Notes: generated by a model not told the origin, from the sequence alone. Counted from the first letter of the stretch, positions 25,501 through 38,054 are shown. The stretch is 64,000 bases of DNA from Dryas octopetala (GCA_963921425.1 OY992833.1:25220698-25284697), one strand, 5' to 3'. Numbers and translations: made by a program.

Positions 25501-28421
25501 TTTTCTTGGTGGGGTCTTTTTTTCAGTCGGGTCCTTGATTTGAAGTCTGAGACTTGGAAGTAGGAAAAACATACTCCTAGCATATCAGAATTCAGAACAG
25601 AGGCGTTCCAATTCATTGGGCAGTGATCTGTTGTCAGATAGGTTTGTTTCTTAGCCTTATAGTGTTTGTGGCCCTTGTGGGTGGGTTCATATTTCTGATC
25701 CATCTGACATACACCTTCTTCCCATCCCATGTGAATATGTGATCGGAAGTACTTCTTATATTCTTTGCAAATTAATCAATTTCACCAGGGTCAAAGTAAA
25801 ATGATGAATTTTGAAGACCAGTTTTGGTTACAAATGGTGGCCCATAAGCCCTTTTATATTATTTCACTCACATTTTTACTTAATTAATTCATTGCAGTGC
25901 ATTTTCTACGTTTATCCTTTCGTTCACCATCTAACTTCCTCAATGGTTTCTGGTTCATGGAACCTTGTGAGACCATCCAGCCCCCAAAAAGTATTGCTAA
26001 TGCTCACTAATCCTTTACGCATTGGAAAGTTTGATTATTAGCCTCTCATGTTTAGTCCTGACTCGTGAGATGCCACCTTACCAAGCAATCTCTGATCAGT
26101 TGGGCTCGCGTACAACTTAAGACATGGCCCAAGCCAACATTGGTTTAGAGGGATTTTCTAGAAGGGGAAGTGGGAAACAGTGAATCAACTTCATAAAAAT
26201 CAAAATTCATATATGGAAATTTAGGACAATCTATACATCATCTTTCCTCAATCTGGAACTGTAGAGAACTCACTCTTAACCACCAAAAATCGGATCCAAG
26301 GAAAACCATCAGTGCTGCTTACCATGGCCATTCCATTTGGCTGCTCAGCTCATCTAAACATTATCTCAGATTCAATATTCTACTCCGAATTAGATGGAGA
26401 CATCTTTTTTTTGCCATACATCTCTGTCTAGAGCCACATCCCCTGTCAAAGCTCCTCAAAAGGCAAGTTTTCTTCCCGTTACAACTTACATGTTACACAA
26501 CCTGCATTCAAGTCTGAAAATCAATATAGCTGACCGATGACTGATGAATTGAAACCCAGCTTAAGCATGAGAAGAAAAATTAAGGGCCTTAATATCAAAA
26601 TTCAGTATAAGGATAAATATCGATTGCACCATTTCAATGAGGCTACATGATGTTTGAATTTAGACCTGTACAACTAGTCCTTACAGTTTCAAGATTTATA
26701 TATCAGTACCTTGAAGTGCTCTAAAAACCAAGCATTTGAACATTCTCATACAAGTGAATAATTACTTCCCAAAGAATTTCATCAATCTCTTACCAATAAA
26801 CAACATTGGCAATTTCTCAAAAACTTGTGCGACTTGAAATATATTGAGAAGACCTCTAAATGCAGGAATGCTTAACCAAAGCCACAGTCTAAGCTAATCA
26901 AAGAATTGATACAAGCAATCTTCTGAACACGAAGATCTCTAGCTTTCTGTAACTCACCTTCTTCACCTACAAACATTCTCAGAATCAGAGAGTTTACAAA
27001 TGGAATCAGTCTGGTCTTCTTATATATGAGGAATTGAGGAGCATCATTGTCAAAGAGCGGCACCATAATACTCTCTTCCTTTGCAAGAGAGAAAACCGCG
27101 GAAGGCTTTCTAACTGCTGCTGAAGTATCAAGTACCACTTTTTTATCCAAATTTTAGTTATACATAGCCAAATACAAAAAATAGTTCCATGATGGTTAGT
27201 ATCAGCAAATATGAACATGAAAGCATATATGGCAAAAGTAACTATCTCCAAGCTTAGGACAATTAGAGGTGAGAGAAAATGACACAACAATTAGAAACCC
27301 TTACAGAAAATTATATCCATCAATGGTTTCTCTTGCTAATGTAAGGACACAAGTTTAATATGGTTTCTCCACCTACAGTGAGTTTCCTGGGGAATTGTAA
27401 ATTGACTTTTAATGTGCAAAACCGAGGTTCTGAAGAGAAATAAAAATTAGGAAAACAGAGATTTTCATGAAAAACTTAGACATTAGTTTGGTCTTGGTGA
27501 TCACAAAAGCAAGCTGAGTCATTGTCATTTAGTATCAAACAAGGATGCATTCCTACTTTATCAATGAAAATCTTCCCCCACGGACACACATGGCAATAAA
27601 TGTTTAGATGATAACTTGACATGTACATAACAATACGTAGCTGATTCATTCTAGGAAATGATAAAACTTTAAATTTCTTTCAAAGTGGTGGATAAAAATA
27701 TTATTCTTATTCAATGTGCAACCTAATTTAGTGCTCCATCTGGAGGTAGATATAACTCGTAATGAGTTTCAGTGGAACACAATGAAAATGAAGTCAAATA
27801 GTAATTCAACATGAATTGAAATAATTTGAATACTCCTAGCGATAGTGGGAATTTTATAGTTGGATTGTCAAACCTCTTTTGAAGCAAAGCCATACCAATA
27901 ATCTAGATTCTTTTTCAGAAAGATGAACTATTGCTTTCTCAGAGCAAATTCCCTCAAATGGAATGCAATTATTATAGAAAAAAAAAAAAAGAGATTAAAT
28001 TTTCTTCTGCAGAAACACAGAAGCATACCTCATTTATATTGTGATTGCAAGAGAATGAAAAAATGCAACTAAGACACAGTATTCTTCCTGGAAAATAAGA
28101 AAAAAAAAAAAACTGACACACAGCTGAGGTTTGAAAGCACAAACAACCTATCTCTAGATCAATTTTCAATATATTTCTTCATCAGTTGATCTCTTATCAC
28201 TAGCTCTAGTAACATAGTCATATCTCTGATGAACCACATCAAGTGAGCCATTAAGATCTATACAGTAAACAAGTGGAAGGATATTCATATTATCCCAGGC
28301 TTAACAGGGTTATGTACTCATTGCAGTGGTCATAGTAGTAGTAGTAGTAGAGTAGTAGCAGCAGCACTAGTGATGCCTTGTCTATCGTAAATAGAAGATA
28401 TATATATATATATATATATAT
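22006..28421. other. Gene-poor intergenic region
   Basis: Includes a (CT)n tract at 22529-22593, a second CT-rich patch near 23880-23930 and several TA runs. A GC-richer patch at about 23940-24180 has only short frames. A 92-residue minus-strand frame at 26872-27150 has balanced composition but no family I recognise, so I do not call it a gene. No RNA gene was seen. Confidence 0.45.
22529..22593 (+). repeat. (CT)32 microsatellite
   Basis: About 64 bases of uninterrupted CT repeat. It generates false long frames on both strands (Leu-Ser and Arg-Glu runs). Confidence 0.97.
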
Positions 28422-28624
28422 AGGAAAATTTTCAGGTAAGGACGTCCGCATTTTTCCAAATGTGTGAACGCCGACACAGTATTGACATGGGGTAGACATT
28501 GTGTCGACACAAATGATGTGCTGCAACAAGTTTTGGAATTTCGTGTCAACACACTGTCTACCCCATATCGGCACTGTGTCGGCGTTCGCACATTTTGAAA
28601 AAATGCGGACATCCTTACGAAGGA

Positions 28625-28628
<4 letters not shown>
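28422..28628. mobile_element. Short foldback MITE between TA microsatellites
   Basis: The inner arms GTAAGGACGTCCGCATTTTT and its near-complement lead into matching GAACGCCGACACAGT and ATGGGGTAGACA blocks, so the ~200-bp element folds almost end to end around a ~45-base loop. It is flanked by long (TA)n runs on both sides (about 28399-28421 and 28628-28657). No coding capacity. Confidence 0.8.
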
Positions 28629-28657
<29 letters not shown>

Positions 28658-28660
<3 letters not shown>

Positions 28661-30756
28661 TAAAGTATATGACAAAAAGGCTAGAAACTTCCATTCCTAG
28701 CCTTGAAACCATTTGCAATAATTTAAAAGGAAAGGGGAATACACCTTTAACTCCCGGTCATCTTACCAACAAGTAATTAGAAATTTACAAACCTAATCCA
28801 TCATGAATTTTCTCGATCCACTACCACCTACAACATCATCTACAAGATGAGACTTGAAAGTCAAAAATTCGTGATTCAAAATCACAACTTTGAATGATTA
28901 AAACGTTGAAGTGCTAATACGGAAAATTCTAAAGTGCGATATGATGTGTAATGTCACAAATGACTAAAAAGTTTGATACAACACGCAATATATAGCAGAT
29001 ATTTGATAACTACTATCATATACCGCCATGATTATCCATGCTCAGGGTAAAAATAGAAAATAATGCATGCTCTTGTATCAAGTCAATGCATTCAAAACTT
29101 TATTAAGATTGTGCATCAAATATTTAAACTGAAAGGGACGCTCGTAAAATGTGGAGAATTTTTTTTATCTCTTCAATGTTTTACCATTATATTTGAATAT
29201 GGATTAAGGTTATAAATATGCTTACATGCATATAAATAGGTAAATACTGAATACACATCTGTGCATGCACACAGACATTCATGCATGCAATATATCAACA
29301 ATTTTTTGATAGCAACATAAAATTTATATTTTGTGGTACAAACAAAAATAAGTACATTTTTGCAAAAGAGAGAAAGAAAAGTTGGATAAAGATAAGAACA
29401 TTTGAGGACCAAGGTTCATAACATGTCCATATTCGACTGAATGTGTTCCACACATAGATATGGTAAAATGATGTACAATTTGCATTAATTTCCTGCATCA
29501 CCTTTATAGTGACAATGACAACGTATGCAACACAAATTCATGTAATGTGGTGGTATTAAACTTCAACGATAAGTAAAAAGTAAGTTCATGACTACAGGTT
29601 AGTAACAGGCAACATCATTACATCAAATGGAAATACTAATGTTTCACTTTGGTCATAATTGGTAAGCCAATTTATAGTGATACTGAATATTATCTCCCTT
29701 CTTTTTTTTTTTTTTTCTAAAATTAGAAAATGAAAAAATGAAAACATAATGGGAACAAGGAAGTTTCCAAAGTGAAAACAAGAACAGTAAAGAAGAAAAT
29801 ATCCAAGTATCAAATAAGAAAGCAACTTAGAACCAGTATAAGAGTTAATTCCCTGCATCATCTTTATAGTGACAATGACAACGTATGCAACACAAATTCA
29901 TGTAATGTGGTGGTATAGACTTCAACGATAAGTAAAAAGTAAGTTCATGACTACAGGTTAGTAACAGGCAACATCATTACATCAAATGGAAATACTAATG
30001 TTTCACTTTGGTCATAATTGGTAGGCCAATTTATACTGATACTGAATATTATCTCCCTTTTTTTTTCGAAAATTAGAAAATGAAAAAATGGAAACATAAT
30101 GGGAACAAGGAAGTTTCCAAAGTGAAAACAAGAACAGTAAAGAAGAAAAGATCCAAGTATCAAATAAGAAAGCAATTTAAAACCAGTATAAGAGTTAATG
30201 TCTAGCCATTTAGAACTGCAAACGAAAACTAATTAGCAGCATAGTGGCAAAAACTTCAAGAAATTATATACTTAAACAACCATCATCTCAGGAATGACTT
30301 ATTTATCATGTTGGATGCCCCATCTGCCAGATGCCAAGAACACATAAAACCCAAACTGACATTTGTTTTTACAACCACATACACTCAGTTTTCAAATACA
30401 CAATTTTTTATGTGTTCTAGGAAAAGAAGGATTTACTTTTGGAATGTATATATACAATGATTCAATTAATTGGACTATGTTAAGACAGAAAATATTGTTT
30501 TAGGTAACTTGAAATTCCTCTGCACGTGAGTCCCATAAAATATGGCATTCATTGCTCTTTATCATTTTCATTTTTCAATATTTTGGCTTAGCCAACATTT
30601 CAAGCATGTAGTCACATGGTAAATTGCTGACTAATTGGTCATTGAAATGGAATTACCTGGGAGGGAATGCTTTCCATCCTACTTATGTATAAATCTTCAC
30701 CTCGAGGAAAAGGACACTTCATCAGTCCAACCCTCAAGAATCATAGATCTCAATAA
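28658..30756. other. 3' side of the PPR gene, with a tandem duplication
   Basis: AT-rich, with no gene I can support. The main feature is the direct duplication at 29486-30199. Parts of this region could belong to a long 3' untranslated region of the PPR gene, but nothing in the sequence proves it. Confidence 0.4.
29486..30199. repeat. Tandem duplication of a ~355-bp unit
   Basis: The segment beginning CCTGCATCACCTTTATAGTG (29492) recurs at 29852 with a few substitutions. The segment ending AACCAGTATAAGAGTTAAT recurs 350 bases later (29831 and 30181). The copies differ mainly in poly-T length near 29703 and 30060. The high identity suggests a recent duplication; both copies encode the same meaningless minus-strand frame. 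Confidence 0.93.
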
Positions 30757-33258
30757 TCACCAGTAATCAGCACAAGAGCAATTCCCATCCTGAAAGTGAT
30801 GGAACCGATTCATATCTCTAATGACAATATCTCGCTGCACAACCTTTGATATTAACTTCACTGTGGCATGGCAATCCACACATATCCGAAGATTTTTAAT
30901 GATACGAATGGGGCTCCCAGATGGTGCTCTAATCAGCCCAAATGCTAGAGCTAATCTTTCACTATGTACCCACAAGAGACGCTCCTTTTCATCATCCTCC
31001 ACATCAAGCATAACAGCATTGCAATTGGGAACATGTCCTGCCTTCAAGGTTTTCATTTTCAACCATTCCAGCATGCCATTGATTAGTCGCATGTCAGGAT
31101 GTGAAGTATCCCCCACAGTGAAATAATGAACTGTCCCCTGGTTCTCAATCCAACTTAGGCCTGGTTCCTTCTTTACTCCTTTCCTTTTCATGTTTTTTCT
31201 TACTGAAGCCACATTATCCCACCTCCTCGCAGTGGCATATATGTTTGACAATAACACATGGGTAGCTTCATCTTGGGGATCCATTTCAAGCACACGCTGG
31301 GCAGAAATCCTTCCAATCTCAACATCATTATGTATAACACAAGCTCCGAGCAAAGCACGCCACACCATAATACTAGGCTCATATGGGATTTCCTCAATCA
31401 ACTTCACAGCCTTATCAAGCTGGCCTGATCTCCCTAAAAGGCAAACCATACAAGTATAGTGCTCTATGCATGGTTCAATGTCATATTCCTGAACCATAGA
31501 ATTAAAATATGTTTGTCCTTCATCTAATAGTCCTGCTTTGCTACATGCAGACAGGACACCAATAAATGTTAACTTGTTTGGTTTGCAATTAGTTTCCTGC
31601 ATCATTTCAAAAATCATTAGAGCTTCAGCACCAAGACCGTGCATAGAATATCCTGAGATCATTGCATTCCATGAAACCTCATCTTGTTGCTTCAACTTAT
31701 CAAACACTAAGCGGGCATCCTTGATGTTCCCACACTTGGCATACATGTCTATTAAAGAATTACCCACTACAGTATCCTTGTCATATATGGTTTTGACTGT
31801 TACGGAATGTATCTGAAGTCCTGGCTCCAATGCTGCTAGGCTAGCAGAAGCACGGAGAGCACTAGAGTATGTCACTTCTGTAGCCTGCACTTGGCATCTA
31901 AGCATATTTGAAAACAAAGTCAACGCCTTCTCCCCATCACCTAACTGAACATACCCAACAATCATCGTATTCCAGGATACGTCATTTCTATTTGGTGATT
32001 CCACAAATAGGTCCATAGAGTTCTCTATCTTTCCACATTTAGAATAGACACCCATGAGGGCGTTTGAAACAAAGACATCTGAGTCAAGACCAACCTTAAT
32101 TACCTGGCAATGGATTTGCTTCCCGAAATCTAAACCTTCCATAGTTGCACAAGCTTGCAGCACACTAGCATATGTAAACTGGTTGGGAACAACAAAACCT
32201 TGCCTCATCCGACAAAATAAATCAAGAGCCTCTTCACACCGGTCATTCTGAGCACACCAGGAAACCATGAGGCTCCAAGGAATCACATCATTTTTGGGCA
32301 TCAATTGAAATACCCGCCGAGCATCATCAACATCTCCCGACTTAGTATACAAATCAAGCAATGCAATTCCCACATAAAGATCCTCTTCATAACATGATTT
32401 TATTATACACCCATGGACACTCTTCCCTTCATTTAGGGCCTCTAATCCCAGACAAGCCTTAAGCAGACCCGTAAAAGTATAATTGTTTGGCTTGAATCCA
32501 ATCATCCTCATTCGACTGAAGAGTTCAAGTGCTTCTTCAAAACAGTCATTCTCAGCATAGCATGCTACCATCCCAGTCCAGGTTACCATATCCTTAGAAA
32601 TAATCCCTTCAAAAACATCCTTAGCAATATCAACGTGCCCGCAAACAGAGTAGGCATCAATGAGAGCAGTCCCAACAAAGGCATCAGAGTCATGTCCAAG
32701 CTTATAAATACAAGCATGGAGGGTCCAACCTAGCTCAGCCCACCCCATCCGCACAAGCAACTTCAAAATTGTAGTAAAAACAAATGGGTTAAGCTCATGA
32801 CCTTCACTATGCAGCCTACTGAACAACTCTATAGCATCGACAAAACGTAGAGACTCCGAAAATCCCTGGATCAACGTAACAAACGAAATAACATTTCTTT
32901 CTGGCATTTCCTCAAACAGCGTAACCGCACCAGTAAGCAAACCCGCTTTGACATACATATTAAGAAGAATGTTGGAAGCAAACAAGTCCAAGCAACCACC
33001 TTTCTTCAAAATGTCACAGTGAAGACCCATTCCTGAAGCGGAGTCACCGTTTCGGATGCAATGTTGAAGCATAGCAGCGTATGCGTGAGAGTCGAACTCT
33101 GAGTTGGAAAGCTCTGCGTGGATCAAGGGCTGGTTCAATTGGGCAGCTTGGGCGGCGTACCCACATCGTGAAAAGCTTATCCGAGCGTTGGTTTTCGATT
33201 TACAATGGTTACCGAAATTTGCACACTGAAACGTTCTTTGACAAATCAATCTACGCAT
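30757..33258 (-). CDS. DYW-type pentatricopeptide repeat protein (At5g13230-like)
   Basis: An intronless frame of 833 residues from the ATG at 33258. It is a PLS-class PPR protein: many ~35-residue repeats (for example SWNTMIVGYVQLGDGEKAL and SWNAMISGYSMHGLGAEAL), then E motifs with the KEPGLSWIE box. A full DYW domain follows, with the deaminase-like HSE (in VHSERLALAFG), the CVDCH zinc motif, and the C-terminal DYW after RFHHFQDGNCSC. Such proteins bind organellar RNA and specify or catalyse C-to-U editing. The N-terminus is basic and poor in acidic residues (MRRLICQRTF...), fitting a mitochondrial or plastid transit peptide. Sequence and length agree closely with what I recall of Arabidopsis At5g13230. 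All catalytic landmarks are present, so it looks functional. The RNA target is unknown. Confidence 0.95.
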   Translation of the reverse strand: MRRLICQRTFQCANFGNHCKSKTNARISFSRCGYAAQAAQLNQPLIHAELSNSEFDSHAYAAMLQHCIRNGDSASGMGLHCDILKKGGCLDLFASNILLNMYVKAGLLTGAVTLFEEMPERNVISFVTLIQGFSESLRFVDAIELFSRLHSEGHELNPFVFTTILKLLVRMGWAELGWTLHACIYKLGHDSDAFVGTALIDAYSVCGHVDIAKDVFEGIISKDMVTWTGMVACYAENDCFEEALELFSRMRMIGFKPNNYTFTGLLKACLGLEALNEGKSVHGCIIKSCYEEDLYVGIALLDLYTKSGDVDDARRVFQLMPKNDVIPWSLMVSWCAQNDRCEEALDLFCRMRQGFVVPNQFTYASVLQACATMEGLDFGKQIHCQVIKVGLDSDVFVSNALMGVYSKCGKIENSMDLFVESPNRNDVSWNTMIVGYVQLGDGEKALTLFSNMLRCQVQATEVTYSSALRASASLAALEPGLQIHSVTVKTIYDKDTVVGNSLIDMYAKCGNIKDARLVFDKLKQQDEVSWNAMISGYSMHGLGAEALMIFEMMQETNCKPNKLTFIGVLSACSKAGLLDEGQTYFNSMVQEYDIEPCIEHYTCMVCLLGRSGQLDKAVKLIEEIPYEPSIMVWRALLGACVIHNDVEIGRISAQRVLEMDPQDEATHVLLSNIYATARRWDNVASVRKNMKRKGVKKEPGLSWIENQGTVHYFTVGDTSHPDMRLINGMLEWLKMKTLKAGHVPNCNAVMLDVEDDEKERLLWVHSERLALAFGLIRAPSGSPIRIIKNLRICVDCHATVKLISKVVQRDIVIRDMNRFHHFQDGNCSCADYW

Positions 33259-33906
33259 GCCCACCAAAATCAAAAATTAAATAATACGTAAACCTTGGCT
33301 TGCTCCTTCACATAAACTGAGAACGATAGGTTTCGGCGGGAAGACTAGGTCACCCACAAGGCCACAAGACATAAATATGTCAATTTTAAAGCATGACCAC
33401 ATGTCACGGTGTATGTCTGTTTTTTTTTTTTTTATCATATTTTATTTGCATTGGCATGGATGTGTCAGGATGCTTTGTGCAAGTAGAATTTGATCATTTC
33501 TGGAAAAAACACCACGTGCCATGCATCTAATTATAGAAAAATTATTTTGTATAATTGATACATCGTTATGTAGTGTAACTAATCCAACGTGTCATAATAC
33601 ATAATTTAACCCATGAAAATTTGTTGTTTTCTTCAAATTTTCCTAAGTAACAACTCATTCTCAATATAATCTCAATCCAATCTAGCATATTGTATTCAAT
33701 GCGACATGCCACATGGAAGACTCTAGCACATTGTTATATATTCACTCAAATTATAACATATACATAATTTGAATGAATTAGTAAAATCAATCAGCATACT
33801 ATATTGTAAACATAGTGTTACGGTCAGGTAGAAATATTTATCAACTCTTGAACCAAAATAAAGTTCCCAAAAAACAGACTATCAACATACCAACGAACCC
33901 AACTCC

Positions 33907-33941
33907 TCAAGCCCAAGCCCAAGCCCAAGCCCAAGCCCAAT
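33907..33941 (+). repeat. (CCCAAG)n minisatellite
   Basis: About six head-to-tail CCCAAG hexamers upstream of the PPR gene. Short and without other context. Confidence 0.9.
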
Positions 33942-34587
33942 TAATGTCCTCAGGAACACCATCTAATACCCATTTTACAGAATCCTAAATTATGCAAACG
34001 AACTACAAGAGGGTCATCATAAAGAATAGCTGGACAGTCAGGACAATCTTCAAGCTAAACTACAACTCATTTAAATCTATAGCATAAACCACAAGAGCGA
34101 GCATTCGCAGCCGGATTACATCTTCAAATATTCAGTCACGAGTGGTAGAGAATGTCAAACAATGAGGTCGCCAAGGGCTTAATATAGAAGAATAGGAGGG
34201 CAAAGAATTAGACGATATTGGAGGACAACTTTTGGAAACCATAACTTAATTCTATAAGTAAATTGAATTACAAAGTGAATCCCCCGCATGAAAGAAAACA
34301 AATGCCGATTGGTCACAAAGGCCATTTTCTGGTTTATTTCATGTTACAATGTACGCACATAAGATAACAAGACTGTTCAAGCGGAACTAATCTTTCAATA
34401 TCAGCAAACTCAATTCAAGCAGATTCATAGCACAACACTCTAATGGTATGGTCCAGGGCACTGTGCTACCAAAATTACATATCGAAATGAAGGACAAAAA
34501 CGATGCAAACCAACATTTCATCCTTAAAATCAGGCCTCCATTGCAAATTGCCAAATTGAAGTGAATGCAGTCAACATATGACGAGCA

Positions 34588-35308
34588 TCAATCCCCCTTC
34601 CTCCTAAAAGAGGAGCCTTCTGTGAGTCTAGCACGACCACTAGCGGGCTGGCACAAGACTACCTGGCAATTCCCACAGACCACGACGGTTTGCGAGTGAC
34701 TGAACACAGTGGTTCTACAAACATGAATTTCAATTTGTGTTATCTCTATACAATGAATAAGTTTCACATTACAGAATTGAAATCATATACAAAAACTACT
34801 TCGACAAAATCAGCACAAAGCGTATGTTCACTTACATGTTGAAGCATCCCTGGCACTTTACGTCCTGGGCAAGTTTAAAACAATAAAAATTAGTATTATG
34901 AACAAAAATTAAACAATAATAGTATGACACACAAAGGTCCATGCATCAAGTAATCAAGATTAGTACCATGAAAAAAGAGTTAGGAGATTGCACAAGAAGC
35001 TTGAGCTTGTGCTTACTCTTCTCGAGGTCAGCTGAAGGATGCAGCAAATCGATATCGTTTCGGAAGCACCTGTTTACATCCAACAATCAAATGTTAACTC
35101 TGTTTTTTCATTTACTTTATAAACATCGAATGACCCAATAAATAGTGCGTTTATTGGGACACAAACAGTGCTTACGGGATTAACAACATATTGAACAGAC
35201 CCAAAAAAAATTTGGCATTAAATCTGTAAGCCTAATGAAGAAGACGATTCAGATCAGGACAAATGTTTGAGAATAAATAAAAACAAGAAAATTTTATTGG
35301 TTCACCAT
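34588..35308 (-). pseudogene. eS27 (RPS27) ribosomal protein copy with a +1 frameshift
   Basis: Four exons with correct GT-AG sites: 35308-35306 (ATG only), 35069-34967, 34864-34836 and 34714-34588. This is the usual plant RPS27 layout, with an intron straight after the start codon. The product matches 40S protein eS27 (86 residues): [38 protein letters not shown], then [16 protein letters not shown] with the four zinc cysteines, ending FRRKGD. However, exon 2 is 103 nt instead of 102: CCGAAACGAT has one A too many, so from the only upstream ATG translation leaves frame at codon 5 and stops after ~14 residues. Normally invariant basic residues are also changed (SKHKLKLL where relatives have RKHKLKRL). 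The introns are kept, so it is not a retrocopy. It is either a decaying duplicate or an intact gene with an assembly error. Confidence 0.75.
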
Positions 35309-35740
35309 GTTGTTTATTGCAGATCGTAGAAACTAACAGCACAACTGAAAGAGCCTCCTCTAGCGAACGCAAGAGCGACTGAGAATGGATTTAAGGTTTA
35401 TAAGGCTATGAATATAAACGGCTGAAAGATATAGGCCGTTGGATGCACGGAAGCTTAGATCTCCGCCTTTACCGCCATTAGGGGTATTATCGTAATATTA
35501 CTCATTTAGTCTTAGGGTATCGGCGTTTAGGTCATTTCCTTATAAAGGGTGCTGCATATGCTTTTGCTTCAACTACCGCCTTCGCTTCCACCAGCTGCTC
35601 CACTCTTCTGTTAAGTCCGCTTTCAAATTTTCTGTATTTTTCATTCGTTATCTCTCTCTCTCTCCCTCTCGCATGTATTAAATGATAGTTTTTCTCTTTC
35701 TTTCTGTCACAAATTAATCATCGTTTTTTCTTTTATCTTT

Positions 35741-36456
35741 GGCATAAATTCAATTTAGACACATAACTATATAAGCTATTTCAACAGGGTCCATGAACTC
35801 TAAAATATTTCAAATATACACCTGATCTATTATCTAAATTGAAAAATGAATTTCTGTCCATTGATTCGTTAAGAGATCAGTTAAATGACAGCTTAGTTTT
35901 TGCTGACCGAGATTACTTGGCGACGTGGCGCTATCTCAGCAAACATTTCCTACCAAATGAGCGACACAGACCCACAATTTAATAATAATAGAGAGAGAGA
36001 GTTTGTGGGCCCGTGTCAGGGGTTAGGTGAACTCGTGTCGCTCATTTCCCACCAAATGAGCGACACAAGTCCACCTAACCCCTGACACGGGTCCACAAAC
36101 TCATCATCTCTTTTTCGCTCGTTGAACACAAGTGAGAGATTTATATTCGAATTTGAGGGAAAACGTGATGGTTTTTGGAGACTAAATGGTCAGGAGAGCG
36201 TTTGACGAGCGGGAAAGAGGTGATGGGTGTGTGGACATGTGTTGCTTATTTGGTATGCTGAGTTGGTGTCACGTCGCCAATTAATCCCCATTAGTAAAAG
36301 CCAAGCTGGCATTTAACTGATCTCTCAATAAATTGATGGACGAAATTTTATTTTTCAATTTACATAATAAATCAAGTGTATATTTGAAATATTTGGAAAT
36401 TCGTGAACCCCGTTAAAATAGAATATATAATTATGTGTCGAAATTGAATTTATCCC
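35741..36456. mobile_element. Foldback element with perfect 9-bp target duplication (Mutator-like)
   Basis: Both flanks read TTTATCTTT (35732-35740 and 36457-36465). Ends are GGCATAAATTCAATTT and its complement with one mismatch. The arms continue inward for about 250 bp each (GACACATAA, AGATCAGTTAAATG, GGCGACGTG blocks). A second palindrome lies near the centre, with GAGCGACACA and GGGTTAGGTG in both orientations. A 9-bp duplication plus very long inverted arms is typical of non-autonomous Mutator-like or foldback elements. No transposase is encoded. Confidence 0.88.
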
Positions 36457-37112
36457 TTTATCTTTTAAGCTTTAGATTGAATCTGATCAGATGCTCATCG
36501 AGTATTTAACAGATCAGACCAGAAAAATACTCGACCAAGAGAACATATCTTTCAGATCATATTTCATATTTGGCATGAACATTTGAGTTCAGATTTGACA
36601 TTGGCCCAATGAAAATGTACAGGCCGAATTATGATTTGGGTTTTCAAAGCATCTACAGGCCCAACAATGAACCATTAGATGTAACGTGGGGTGGGATTGA
36701 AGAACAATACTAAATCCATTTGAACATGATTGCCTTGAGAGAACCGAGCATACTTCTTGTCGTGGCGCTTGTGTTCCGTTGCAGGCATATAAAAACCTCA
36801 ATAATTCCTTTCTTTAATTCACTCTATATTTTCCCTTATAACGTGAAAGAAACGTATTGTACAAGTTAATCTGGTTATCTGTTTTTGTAATTTTATTTTC
36901 GGCCGATCCAAATGGGCTCTCTCAACTTTGAGAAATTAAAGTGTGTAGGAGGGCCCAATTTCACCCGGCCTATATTTGATTATGGGGCAGCATCAAGGTT
37001 TTGCATGTTTTCTGTCATGTTTTTATTCAGGTGACTGCCCTAAATTTTGTGATCAGTTGGCAACCAACTTCTCTTTTATTGGGTCATAGTTTTTGGTGCC
37101 GATTCACATGTG

Positions 37113-37167
37113 GATCATACCGTTTACCGTTTTACTGTTTATTCGTAAAACGGTAAACGGTATGATC
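37113..37167. repeat. Perfect 23-bp inverted repeat with 9-base loop
   Basis: The left arm 37113-37135 starts GATCATACCGTTTACC. The right arm 37145-37167 is its exact complement, and the loop is TGTTTATTC. It is not flanked by an obvious target duplication and is not followed by a T-run. It could be a minimal MITE remnant or a structured element. Confidence 0.9.
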
Positions 37168-38054
37168 TTGGACCGACTTTGATCGATAGATTCAGAGTGT
37201 CTCATTTAAACAAAACAATACATTCTTCAGAACCAATTTTGCAACATTATTAAGCACGTTGGCTACCTAACATTCTATCAATTAAGAATTGTAGGGAAAC
37301 TTCAATTGTATACTCAACCTCTACGTTTTGATAAAGAAGGAAAGAATTCAATCATTCACATTTTAGTATTTTACTTTAAAAGGGACTTGGAAAACTAGTA
37401 AGCACGTTTTACATTGTATTAGAAAATGTTGAAAAGGGACTTGGAAAACAAGTAAGCACGTTGGGCAATCGACACCCAAACAACTAAAAATATTCATTCA
37501 AAACATCATCATGTTTTCGTGAAAGACTCACCTCTCACTTTATCCTACCAAACTGATTTGAACCAAGGCCTAACCAACTTAGATATTTGTCTCAACTTTG
37601 TCTATCAATTCCAATTTGTCTTTCACCTTTTTATTTTTTTGGTATTGCCCAACAACTTATTTTGCTGAGGAAAGACCAACATACTGTATGAAGTGAAAGG
37701 AAGTGCAAAAAGGAATTGGGTGATTATGATTATTTACTAAAATTCTTTCTATTTGCACTCTTCAATTTACTTAAACTATATAGTATATACCGTCTCTTTA
37801 TAACCACCTTTAAAAATAAATTTTTTAATTTTTCTCATCACATCCACCCACTATTATCCCACACTAGCACCATGGCCATGGCATCGACAACCAACTAACC
37901 AAGCCTTCGTTGCCAAACAATACCATTCATTGCCTGAATTTTTTTTACATACTTACATTTAAAGTAATGTCACTTAAAGATAAATTATGAGATGGTAGGT
38001 GTAAAATTTAGAGAGACTAAGAGTTCAGTCCATTTTATAAGTATTTCTTAGACT

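Noticed and set aside
26872-27150. 92-residue minus-strand frame of balanced composition
   Set aside because: No family recognised, no supporting neighbouring exons found, and the overlapping frame at 27006-27290 is equally open. It could be an exon or untranslated region of an unseen gene, but the evidence is too thin.
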